Of a DNA stretch of 36,885 nt, positions 7,377 through 16,400 are shown one piece after another (position 1 is the first letter of the stretch; each line of letters begins with the position of its first letter). Location: NCBI GenBank assembly GCA_019912685.1, contig JAIOII010000856.1, forward strand, positions 1 through 36,885, read 5' to 3'. This DNA is from Kofleriaceae bacterium. Lineage in GTDB: Bacteria; Myxococcota_A; Polyangia; Haliangiales; Haliangiaceae. The notes below the pieces were generated by a model. The model saw only the letters and a list, made by a program, of their open reading frames with translations, did not search any database and was not told where the DNA came from. Position numbers and translations under genes: made by a program.

Positions 7377-9376
7377 TCAGGATTGTTCAAATTGAGGTCG
7401 CGGGAAAGACGGCGAAGGGAGCCTTCGAAGGCACGGTGACCTTTCAGGACGGCCTCTACGTTGTCTCGGCTGATAACCACTTCGGCAAGTCCCTCGCCGT
7501 TACGGCGATCGGCTGGTGTCTCGGGTTGGAGGCGATGTTTGGCCTCCGCGATGATGACCCGTCGTGCTTTCCGCTCGCAGCTCGAGACGTAATCGACCTG
7601 GACGACGCCCGCAGGGTCCGAGTCACGTCGTCGTTTGCTGCTGTCACCTTCGCCCGCGGCGACGAAAGGCTTCGCCTGCAACGCGATATCGTGGGCAACC
7701 CGAGTGAGGTTGTCGCCGAAGAGACCAGCTCCGGATTGTCGCGCGTCAGCAGGCTGAAGGCTCGCTACCGGACGATGAAGGACGAAGCCGGAGGCCTTCA
7801 GCGATTTGTCTTCGAGTGGTTCGGACTTCCGCGCAGTCCAATCATGACGAACCGAGGGGAGCCCGCAGAGATCTATTTGGAGAATCTTGCACCGCACTTC
7901 TACATCGACCAAGGCGAAGGCTGGGCAACCATTCAGGCGATGCAGGTCTATCGCTACGCACTTCAGGACATCGGCGCCGCTTCCGTGGAGTACCTGCTGG
8001 GCGCAGACGAAGCACTGGCCTCCCGAGTGCGGATACAGACTGCCGCGGCAGAAGAGTCTCGCCTGAAGGGAGCCGCGAGTGCGATCGAGCAACAGGTAGT
8101 CGCCGCGTTCCAGAAACCAGGATGGCCGCTTCAATGGTCCTCCCACGGAAACCTCGCCGAGATCGTAAAGCGTTGGAGAAAGGCGAAGCTCAAGGACATC
8201 GCTCGCAAGAGCTTCCATTTCGACCTCAAGACCGAGCAGGCAAGACTCTCTGAGAGGGCTACCGTCCTTCGAAAGCAGCTCGCCCAGGACGGCATCGACC
8301 CAAAGAACCTCACGGCAGCCAGCGACGTTTCCCAAGCCGTCATCGAACTCAAAGGCCAACGACACACGCTCCGGGAAGAGCTTCGCGTCGCGCGTTCCCA
8401 GCGGCTAGAACAGGAGCAACTCGCGGAGAGTCTCGAACACCGCATCCACGCTGCAAGTGACGTTCTCCGGCTCAAGACGCAAGGGATCGGCAGACTCGAC
8501 GTCGTGGAATGCCCCACCTGCCACCGGTCGGTCGATCCGTCGACCTTCGGATTGACAACCCAAAGCCGTGGGACGGTGGAAGCTCATATCGAAGCGCTGA
8601 AACGCGATCGCGCCCTCGTTCTCGAAAATGTTCGCCATACCCTCGATCAAGTCACGAGGCTATCCGCCGAGGTGGCCTCCATCGACGAGCGTCTGCGTCT
8701 CGCTGAGCGCGGCCTCGATGCGGTAAACGCGACTGCAGGCGCGGTCCGCGAACAACTCGCCAAGACGGCAACGGACCTTGCGGCGTTGGAGCGAGAGCTC
8801 GAACGCAATCTTTCGATCGCTGCGGAGATCGACGAACTCCAAGGCGTGATCGACAAGTGGCTGCAAGAGGCCGAAGATCTTGTTTCAGTGCAGCCAGAGC
8901 CGGGCGATCTTGAAGCACGTCGCACTCGGTTCGAGGCGGCGCTTCGCACCCAACTCGTCGCGCTTGGCCACAGTGGGGTTTCGCCCGAGGATCTCCCACA
9001 CGTTCGATTGGACGAGGAGTACGTCCCGGTGCTCGGTGACCGGCGCGTGCGCTCGCTCGGTTCCGCTAGCGACCACGCACGACTGATAGCGGCCTACGCG
9101 CTTGCACTGGTGGACACGTCCATTGCCTTGCACGGTCACCATCCCGGTTTCGTGGTTTTTGATGAGCCGCTGCAACAGAACCCAGATGAGAAGCATCGCG
9201 ATCTCTTCCTGAGGTTCCTGGAAGTCACGGCGAAGAAGCGACTCGCCCACCAACTGATCGTGTTCACCTCTCTCAAGCCGGACGAAGCAGAGCGCTTGCT
9301 TGCGGCCGGAGTCACCGTTCATCTTCCACCCGGCCGGCACTTCCTCAGGCGTGTGCCGCCTTCCCCAGTGGCGTAG
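7373..9376 (+). CDS. SMC/Rad50-like ABC ATPase of ABC-3C/Lamassu-like system
   Basis: 667 aa, ATG at 7373 overlapping the previous TGA. The N-terminal P-loop is a variant (ADNHFGKS, Lys39) lacking the usual second glycine. Two long coiled coils (about 210-375 and 385-500) flank a zinc hook CPTC at 380-383, as in Rad50. The C-terminal half has a degenerate ABC signature (LGSASDHARL, Gly563-Ser566), Walker B FVVFDEP (Asp597, Glu598) and an H-loop-like LIVFTSL strand. SMC-like partners in Lamassu/ABC-3C systems sense DNA ends or foreign DNA and unleash the nuclease effector. The short coiled coil and three-gene order agree with that class; which ABC-3C subtype it is cannot be decided by eye. Confidence 0.82.
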   Translation: MIRIVQIEVAGKTAKGAFEGTVTFQDGLYVVSADNHFGKSLAVTAIGWCLGLEAMFGLRDDDPSCFPLAARDVIDLDDARRVRVTSSFAAVTFARGDERLRLQRDIVGNPSEVVAEETSSGLSRVSRLKARYRTMKDEAGGLQRFVFEWFGLPRSPIMTNRGEPAEIYLENLAPHFYIDQGEGWATIQAMQVYRYALQDIGAASVEYLLGADEALASRVRIQTAAAEESRLKGAASAIEQQVVAAFQKPGWPLQWSSHGNLAEIVKRWRKAKLKDIARKSFHFDLKTEQARLSERATVLRKQLAQDGIDPKNLTAASDVSQAVIELKGQRHTLREELRVARSQRLEQEQLAESLEHRIHAASDVLRLKTQGIGRLDVVECPTCHRSVDPSTFGLTTQSRGTVEAHIEALKRDRALVLENVRHTLDQVTRLSAEVASIDERLRLAERGLDAVNATAGAVREQLAKTATDLAALERELERNLSIAAEIDELQGVIDKWLQEAEDLVSVQPEPGDLEARRTRFEAALRTQLVALGHSGVSPEDLPHVRLDEEYVPVLGDRRVRSLGSASDHARLIAAYALALVDTSIALHGHHPGFVVFDEPLQQNPDEKHRDLFLRFLEVTAKKRLAHQLIVFTSLKPDEAERLLAAGVTVHLPPGRHFLRRVPPSPVA

Positions 9377-9381
9377 CCCGG

Positions 9382-9519
9382 ATGCCTCCTCCAACCGCAG
9401 GGATGCGGAACGCTTGCCGACAATGGGCAGGGTGGTCACACCCGGAACACTCGACGTTGGCGCGGCTCTTGTTGACGGACCCCCGAGCCTCACAGGCCGA
9501 ACTCGATGCCCTGCGGTGA
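9382..9519 (+). CDS. possible 45-aa small protein after the ABC ATPase
   Basis: An ATG 5 nt after the ATPase stop opens a 45-codon frame (MPPPTAGMRNACRQWAGW..., ending in AELDALR). Its C-terminal part (TLARLLLTDPRASQAELDAL) has the composition of real helical protein, unlike the surrounding frames. A second in-frame ATG is at 9403. There is no clear ribosome site, so it could be coupled to the ATPase or be a gene remnant. No family is recognised. Confidence 0.25.
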   Translation: MPPPTAGMRNACRQWAGWSHPEHSTLARLLLTDPRASQAELDALR

Positions 9520-9590
9520 GGCCCCGAGGCGAGGTCCCGATGCGCCAGCCCGGCTGGACCGGGTGACCGGCGCGGGGGTACACGTGGACG

Positions 9591-10016
9591 GTGGTCGCGC
9601 GGCGGACCCTCTACGCGATCGGCTACGAGCAGCGAACGGTCGCGGTGCTCGTCGCGGACCTGCGGGCGAAACGCGTCACCCGCGTGATCGACGTGCGCGA
9701 ACTGCCGTTATCTCGACGGCGCGGGTTCTCCAAGACGCCGCTTCGGGATGCGCTTGCACACGAGGGCATCGAGTGCATCCATCTCCCCGGCGCGGGGAAT
9801 GCCTACCGCGCGTTGCGGCACGAAGTGAAGGCGTGCCTTGCCGCGTACGCGGCGCACCTGGAGAGTCAGCCGGAGGTTCTGGAGCTGGTGCTTGCTGCAG
9901 CCGACCGTGCCCGTACGGCGCTGCTGTGCGTGGAGCACGACCCGAGGTCGTGCCACCGTTCGATCCTCATCGCGCAGCTGCAGCGCGCGGTCGACCTCGC
10001 CGCCGTCAACCTCTGA
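9591..10016 (+). CDS. DUF488 family protein
   Basis: 141 aa from a GTG at 9591 (ribosome site weak). The pattern is that of DUF488: YAIGYEQRTVAVLVADLRA near the N-terminus, VIDVRELPLSRRRGFSK, a small-domain middle, and the diagnostic LLCVEHDPRSCHRSILI with Cys-His-Arg near the C-terminus. The length is usual for the family. DUF488 proteins are often found beside restriction and other DNA-processing genes, but their biochemical role is not established; the conserved CHR motif suggests an active or binding site. It sits alone between the ABC-3C operon (214 nt before, containing only the possible 45-aa frame) and the promoter of the restriction cluster. Confidence 0.8.
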   Translation: MVARRTLYAIGYEQRTVAVLVADLRAKRVTRVIDVRELPLSRRRGFSKTPLRDALAHEGIECIHLPGAGNAYRALRHEVKACLAAYAAHLESQPEVLELVLAAADRARTALLCVEHDPRSCHRSILIAQLQRAVDLAAVNL

Positions 10017-10077
10017 CGGCCGTCTTCATCCCGCACCGGCGATTTGACCCATGGACCAGCCGCGGCCCAGTCCCCGG

Positions 10078-10106
10078 TTGGACCGAGGATCGTAGCGCTG
10101 TAGGAT
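10078..10106 (+). promoter_or_regulatory. sigma-70-type promoter of the restriction cluster
   Basis: TTGGAC (10078-10083) and TAGGAT (10101-10106) are separated by exactly 17 nt and match the -35/-10 consensus at 4 of 6 bases each. It lies 28 nt before the relic starting at 10134 and reads rightward into the helicase, ISP and McrBC genes. The relic may now serve as part of a long leader. Confidence 0.5.
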
Positions 10107-10133
10107 GGACCTCCGGGGTCTAGGGGAACCACG

Positions 10134-10467
10134 TTGGGCACCGCACGCATTTCGACGAACTTCGCGTTCCTGGCCGCGCACGACGCGCTGCTGGACCACC
10201 TCGCCGCGCTCGCGGAGAGGTACTTCGTCAACGACTCTGCCACCCGCTTGCTCAAGCTGCGGCAGTTCGGGGAGGTGCGTGCCCAGCGCCCCGCGGCCAA
10301 CGCGGGGCTGTACGAGAAGGTCGACCTCCTCGGGCGACTGCGGGACGCCCGGCATGCTGCCGCGCGAGGTGGCCGAGCTCTTCCACGGCCTGCGGAAGGC
10401 TGGCAGCTTCGCCGCCCTCGAGATCCGCAGCGACCATCGCGCGGTGCTCTATCAGCTCATCGTTGGG
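10134..10467 (+). pseudogene. frameshifted relic of a type I restriction R-subunit-like N-terminus
   Basis: From a TTG at 10134 (after AGGGGAA) the frame reads NFAFLAAHDALLDHLAALA, then LLKLRQFGEV and YEKVDLLGRLRD, matching the helical N-terminal domain found in some type I R-subunit/DUF4145-like proteins. Near 10340 the homology jumps to another frame (MLPREVAELFHGLRKAG, then SDHRAVLYQL), where the family normally continues. After about 10467 nothing family-like remains. A frameshift plus loss of the entire helicase/nuclease part mark it as a remnant of an older restriction gene displaced by the present cluster. The 235 nt to the helicase start (10468-10702) hold no recognisable gene. Confidence 0.6.
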
Positions 10468-10702
10468 GGAAGGGGCACGCAGCCGTACTCACACGCCGCA
10501 TGCGTCGCGACGAGGAGACTCAAGAATTCTTGTTCAGGGGGCTGCAGATGATCGCGCATTCGGACCGGCTCTCGGTTCATGTCCATCGACCGTGGTGCCA
10601 CCTAGCCACAGTGGAGAAGGGCCCGCATGAAACGTGCGCCCGGCTCCGACCGGCGCCCGCGGAATGCGAATGGCAATGCTGGTCGCCGTCGGACAGTGCG
10701 AC

Positions 10703-13456
10703 ATGAAGTTCACCAAGTCGCAACAAGAAGCGATCAATCACACCGAGGGGAATCTGCAGCTGATTGCCTGCGCGGGCTCGGGGAAAACCGAAGTAGTGGC
10801 GCGACGAGTCGCCAACCTGCTCAAGCCTGCGCCAGGCGGAGGAGGCTGTCTGCCGGCGAACATCGTCGCGTTCACGTTCACCGAAAAGGCCGCCGGGGAG
10901 CTGAACGACCGCATCCTGGCCCGATGCAAAGAGGACATCGGCGAGATTCGAGGAATGGCCGAACTCTACATCGGCACGATTCACGCGTTTTGCCTGGATC
11001 TACTCAAGGCGGAGGTGCCTGAGTACTCGAAGTACGAAGTGCTCAATGAAGTCCAGCAGGGAATCTTCATTGACCGAAACAGCAAGAAGAGCGGACTGAC
11101 CGAGAGCACCTGCCTCGAAGGCCCCCAGCTCAAACGCTACACCGACACCAAGCACTACGTCGCCGCGATGGGGATCCTGCGCGAGGCGGATCTGATCCCC
11201 GCGAAGCTGCGCGGCAATTCGGTCGTGGCGGGCCTCGAGAAGTACCAGAACCTGCTCACGACCCACTCGTACTTCGACTACACCGCGATCATGGCGGAGG
11301 CAGTCCGGGTCTTACGCACGGACCACGGGTTGCGCGCACGCCTCGCGGGACGATTGAAGCACGTCATCGTCGACGAATACCAGGACGTCAACCCGGTCCA
11401 GGAAGCGATCGTCCGGACGTTGCACGACCTCGGTGCCAGCATCTGCGTCGTCGGAGACGACGACCAGACCATCTATCAATGGCGCGGCAGCGCCGTTCGC
11501 AACATCATCGACTTCGCCAAGCGCTACCCCAACGTCACGCCGGTGCGCCTGCAAGAGAACTTTCGCTCAAGTGAGGGCGTCGTCGTCACGGCGCGCAACT
11601 TCATCGCACGAAATGGCGAGCGCTTGGCGAAGGAAATGGTCGCGACGGACGCGCAAGCCTACGAACCCGGCGACATCGTCGCGCTCACCTTTCAGGACCA
11701 AGACGAAGAGGCCGCGCACATCGTCGCGACGATGCAGAGTCTGCGTGGCATCGCCATCCAGGAAGGCGCGACCGAACGCGGGCTCTCCTGGTCCGACATG
11801 GCGGTCCTGCTGCGGCGCAAGAAGGACTTCGCGCCGGTGACCGCGGCGCTCGCGGCCGCGAACGTCCCCTTCGTCGTCGCTGGGATGAACAACTTGTTCG
11901 CCACCGCCGAGGCCGAGGCAGCGCGCCAGCTCTTCTACTTCCTGGCGAACCGCCAAGGTGTGACCGAGCAGGCGCTCAAGCACGCGTGGTCGAACGCGGA
12001 CATCGGACTCAGCGACGCCGCGCTCAAGCGCGCGATCGCCAGCGCCTCGCTCGCGAAGAAGGGTCTGCAGTCCGGCGACGAGTCGCGCTGGAACGTCTAC
12101 TCCCTGCAGCGACAATTCCTCATCTTCATCGAGGAGGCGGGCGTCCGCGAGGAGCTGGTGCCGAACGGCCGCGGTGAAGTCGTCCTCTACAACCTCGGCA
12201 AGTTCAGCCAACTCATCTCGGACTTCGAGGAGATTCACTACAAATCGGACCCGATCCAGAAGTACAAAGCATTCGAAGGATTCCTCGAACACACCGCCGA
12301 GGACGCGTACCCGGAGGGCTGGCAGGACAACGCCTACGCTAACCCTGACGCCGTCCGGGTCATGACGATCCACCAAGCGAAGGGCATGCAGTGGCCGGCC
12401 GTCTTCGTGCCGGCGCTGCTCAAGAACTCCTTTCCAGCGAGCAAGCTCGGCGGGCGCTCCGTGTGGCATCTCCTGCCGCGCGACGGGATCGCGGACCAAG
12501 CGCGATACGAAGGCAGCGTGGAGGACGAGCGCCGTCTCTTCTACGTTGCGATGACCCGCAGCCAGAAGTTCTTGCACCTGACGTGGGCGCCCATTCCGGG
12601 GAACAAGCGGGCGCAAAGGGCCTCCGAGTTCTGGGAAGACGTCCTCGTCTCGACGTGGGTCAAGCGCGGCAAAGCGCCAGACTACGCTAAGCGAAAGCGC
12701 CTCCCTTCTCAGGCGAAGTCCAGCGTCGCCAACGTCGTCTTCTCGTTCTCCGACATCAAGTACTTCTTCGAGTGCCCCTATCAATTCAAGCTGCGCGTGC
12801 TGTACGGCTTCAACGCGCCGATCCACGAGGCGCTCGGCTACGGGAAGTCGCTCCATGACGCCCTGGCCGAAGTGCACGCACGCGCTATTCGCAAGGAAGC
12901 CATCGACGTCAAGGACGTGGCGCGTCTCGTCGAGACACATCTGCACGTGCCGTACGCTTACCCCGCCCTGCGCGAGAAGCTCGAGGGCGCAGCCAAGAAG
13001 TCGATCGCCGCGTACATCAAGGACAACCAGGCGCTCTTCGACAAGATCGAGTTCTCGGAGAAGGCGATCGAGATCAGCCTCGGCGCCGGCGTTTCGGTGA
13101 TCGGCCGGATCGACCTAGTCCGGCGCGTCGACACCGGCGAGACCACCATTGTCGACCTCAAGTCCACGGAGCGCGCTCAGGCCGAGGACGTCACCGAGAC
13201 ACAACTACACATCTACGCGCTCGGGTACGAGGAGCTAACCGGGCGACGCGCCGACCTCGTCGAGATTTACAACCTCGACAAACGAGAGCGCAAGCCGCGC
13301 TCGGTCGACGATGATTTGATGCAAGGCGTGAAAGACAATGTGCTCGCCGCGGCCGATGCGCTGCGAACGGGCGTGATGGCCAAGACCCCGGCGCCGAAGA
13401 AATGCGCGTCGTGCGACTACATGCGGATGTGCAGCGAAGGAGCCAAAGTCAAATGA
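10703..13456 (+). CDS. UvrD-like SF1 helicase fused to RecB/Cas4-like Fe-S nuclease
   Basis: 917 aa from the ATG at 10703 (MKFTKSQQEAI); the frame extends 23 codons upstream without protein character. Helicase motifs: Q-motif near Gln7, Walker A ACAGSGKT (Lys28), AFTFTEKAA, Walker B VDEYQD (Asp224, Glu225), GDDDQTIYQWRG, LQENFRSS, VMTIHQAKGMQW and FYVAMTR, the full UvrD/PcrA/AddA set. The C-terminal 230 residues carry a PD-(D/E)XK nuclease (Asp804, then Asp818 and Lys820 in VDLKST) plus cysteines 691, 901, 904 and 910, spaced as in AddB/Cas4 4Fe-4S nucleases. It thus unwinds and degrades DNA. Its stop overlaps the type ISP gene (ATGA), so it probably processes ends made or translocated by that enzyme; this is inference. 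Confidence 0.9.
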   Translation: MKFTKSQQEAINHTEGNLQLIACAGSGKTEVVARRVANLLKPAPGGGGCLPANIVAFTFTEKAAGELNDRILARCKEDIGEIRGMAELYIGTIHAFCLDLLKAEVPEYSKYEVLNEVQQGIFIDRNSKKSGLTESTCLEGPQLKRYTDTKHYVAAMGILREADLIPAKLRGNSVVAGLEKYQNLLTTHSYFDYTAIMAEAVRVLRTDHGLRARLAGRLKHVIVDEYQDVNPVQEAIVRTLHDLGASICVVGDDDQTIYQWRGSAVRNIIDFAKRYPNVTPVRLQENFRSSEGVVVTARNFIARNGERLAKEMVATDAQAYEPGDIVALTFQDQDEEAAHIVATMQSLRGIAIQEGATERGLSWSDMAVLLRRKKDFAPVTAALAAANVPFVVAGMNNLFATAEAEAARQLFYFLANRQGVTEQALKHAWSNADIGLSDAALKRAIASASLAKKGLQSGDESRWNVYSLQRQFLIFIEEAGVREELVPNGRGEVVLYNLGKFSQLISDFEEIHYKSDPIQKYKAFEGFLEHTAEDAYPEGWQDNAYANPDAVRVMTIHQAKGMQWPAVFVPALLKNSFPASKLGGRSVWHLLPRDGIADQARYEGSVEDERRLFYVAMTRSQKFLHLTWAPIPGNKRAQRASEFWEDVLVSTWVKRGKAPDYAKRKRLPSQAKSSVANVVFSFSDIKYFFECPYQFKLRVLYGFNAPIHEALGYGKSLHDALAEVHARAIRKEAIDVKDVARLVETHLHVPYAYPALREKLEGAAKKSIAAYIKDNQALFDKIEFSEKAIEISLGAGVSVIGRIDLVRRVDTGETTIVDLKSTERAQAEDVTETQLHIYALGYEELTGRRADLVEIYNLDKRERKPRSVDDDLMQGVKDNVLAAADALRTGVMAKTPAPKKCASCDYMRMCSEGAKVK

Positions 13457-16400
13457 GCGCCCTTGGAGCCCTACTCGACCTGTACCGCGCCGCGGCGCAA
13501 TCGGAGCGCGAGAAGGGGACGTACTTCGAAGAGCTGACGATTCACTTCCTGAAGAACGAGCCCTTCTATCGCGAGCGCTACAAATCAGTCCTGACTTACG
13601 CCGAGTGGGCCGAGCAGCAAGGCCTGAGCAAGCTCGACACCGGAATCGATCTGGTCGCGGAGACGCGCACCGGCGAGATGCACGCGATCCAGTGCAAGCT
13701 CTTCGCAGCGGGTCATCGCGTCGAGAAGGCGGACATCGACAGTTTCTTCACCGCCTCCGGGAAGAAGCCATTCACCCATCGCATCATCATCGCCACGACC
13801 GACTTGTGGAGCAGCCCGGCCGAGGCGGCGCTCATCGGACAGCACACGCCGGTCACCAAGATCGATCTCGCGACCCTCGAGAACAGCGTGATCGATTGGG
13901 CACAATTTGCGCCCAAGAAGGCCGCCGTCTTCAAGAAGAAGAAGGAGCTCCGCCCGCATCAGCAAGACGCGGTGAGGAAGGTGCTCGACGGATTTCAGAA
14001 GCATGACCGCGGCAAGCTCCTCATGGCGTGCGGCACCGGCAAGACATTCACGAGCCTGAAGGTCGCCGAGGAGCAGGCCGGCTCTGGCAAGCGTGTCCTG
14101 TTCCTTGTGCCAAGCCTCGCGCTCCTCTCGCAGTCGCTGAGCGAGTGGACTCACGAGAGCAAGTTCCGCCTCCAGAGCTTCGCCGTCTGCTCCGACAGCG
14201 ACGTAGGCAATCGCCGCACCAAGGACAGCGACGTCGTGCAGACGCTAGTGCACGAGCTGCAATATCCCGCAACGACCGACGCGCGCCGCCTCGCGACGGA
14301 GATGAAGAAGCTGCACGACGCCGCGCATATGACCGTGGTGTTCGCCACCTATCACTCGATCGAGGTGGTCCACGAGGCGCAGAAAAAGCACGACCTGCCC
14401 GCGTTCGACCTCATCGTTTGCGACGAGGCACACCGAACCACCGGCGCCAAGTTCGAAAACGAGGACGAGAGCCACTTTACCAAAATCCACGACGCGGACT
14501 ACATCCGCGGCAAGCGACGCCTCTACATGACCGCCACGCCGAAGATCTTTGGCGAGGTCGCGAAGGCGACGGCGGAGCGCGACAACGTGGAGCTCTCCTC
14601 GATGGACGACGAGGAGCGCTACGGGCCTTATCTCCACACGCTGACCTTCTCGGAGGCGGTCAAGCGCGGACTCCTCGTCGACTACAAGGTCGTCGTGCTC
14701 GCGGTCGAGGAGGCGCACGTCAGCGCGCGCATCCAGGATCTGCTCAAGGACGACAACAACCAGCTCCGCGTCGACGATGCCGCGAAGATCATCGGCTGCT
14801 GGAAGGCGCTCGCAAAACATGGGCTCGCCGAGGAACTGACCGACGACGCGGCGCCGATGAAGCGCGCCGTCGCCTTCTGTCAGGTCATCGAGCGACCGAA
14901 AGGCGTGAAGGTCCACAAGGTCGCCTCGAAGCAGATCGCGGAGATGTTCACCGCCGTGGTCGAGGCGTATCACGAGAGCGAGCCAGCGGCGGATGGCGTC
15001 GCGCCGCTGCGCTGCGAGGCCTCGCACATCGACGGTGGGATGAACGCCTCGCAGAAGGAGGCACGGATCTCCTGGCTCAAGGCCGAGTCGCCCGAGAACA
15101 CCTGCCGCATCCTGAGCAACGTGCGCTGCCTCTCCGAGGGCGTGGACGTGCCGGCCCTCGACGCCGTCTTATTCCTGACCCCGCGGAACTCCCAGATCGA
15201 CGTCGTGCAGTCGGTCGGCCGCGTCATGCGCAACGCGCCGGGGAAGAAGCGCGGCTATATCGTGCTGCCGGTCGTCATCCCATACGGCGTCGAGCCGCAC
15301 GTCGCGCTGAACGACAACGAGACGTATCGAGTCGTTTGGCAGGTGCTGCAAGCGCTGCGCTCGCACGACGATCGCTTCGACGCGATGATCAACAAGCTCG
15401 ACCTTATCGGGAAGGACCCGAACAAGATGGAGGTCGTCGCGGTCACCGACAAGGTGGTCAGAAAGGGCCCGCACGCGACCGGCGAGGCGGCCAAGAAGAA
15501 GGCCGCGCGCCGAGCCGCCAAGGGCGGCCAGGCCCTCGGTACCGCCGCTGCCGCCGCGCCCGTGATGGAGCAGCAGACGCTGCAGTTCGAGATCGGCGAG
15601 ATCGAGAAGGCCATCTACGCCAAGCTCGTTCAGAAGGTCGGCAACCGCCGCCACTGGGAGGACTGGGCGAAGGACATCGCCAAGATCGCGACCACGCACA
15701 TCGGGCGCATCACCGACATCCTCGAGAATAAGAAGAACACCCGCGAGCGCGAGGTCTTCGCGCGCTTCGTCAAGGAGCTGCGCGACGACCTCAACGACAG
15801 CATCAGCGAGGACGAGGTCATCGAGATGCTGGCGCAGCACCTGGTCACCAAGCCGGTGTTCGATGCGCTCTTCTCCGGCCACAACTTCGCCACCGAGAAC
15901 TCGATGTCCAAGGCGATGCAGAGCGTGCTCGAGCTGCTCGAGGCGCACCGGCTCGACAAAGAGAGCGACACGCTGCAGGCCTTCTACGAGTCGGTGAAGC
16001 TGCGCGCCGAGGGCATCGAGAGCGCCGAGGGCAAGCAGAAGATCGTCGTCGAACTTTACGAGAAGTTCTTCAAAGGCGCGTTTCCGAAGATGTCGGAACG
16101 GCTCGGCATCGTCTATACGCCGGTAGAGATCGTCGACTTCATCTTGAAGAGTGTCGACGAACTCTTGCGCTCCGAGTTCGGCCAACACCTCGGCAGCGAG
16201 AACGTTCACATCCTCGACCCGTTCACCGGCACGGGCACGTTCATAACACGCCTATTGCAGAGCGGCCTCATCGCGCGGGAGGACCTACCGCGCAAGTACG
16301 CCAAGGAGATCCACGCCAACGAGATCGTGCTGCTCGCCTACTACATCGCCGCGATCAATATCGAGGCCGCATACCACGGCCTCATGGGTGGCGAGTATCG

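Noticed and set aside
14028-15731. 567-codon frame inside the type ISP gene
   Set aside because: Arg/Gly/Ala-rich shadow lacking motifs, entirely within a gene with intact helicase motifs in another frame.
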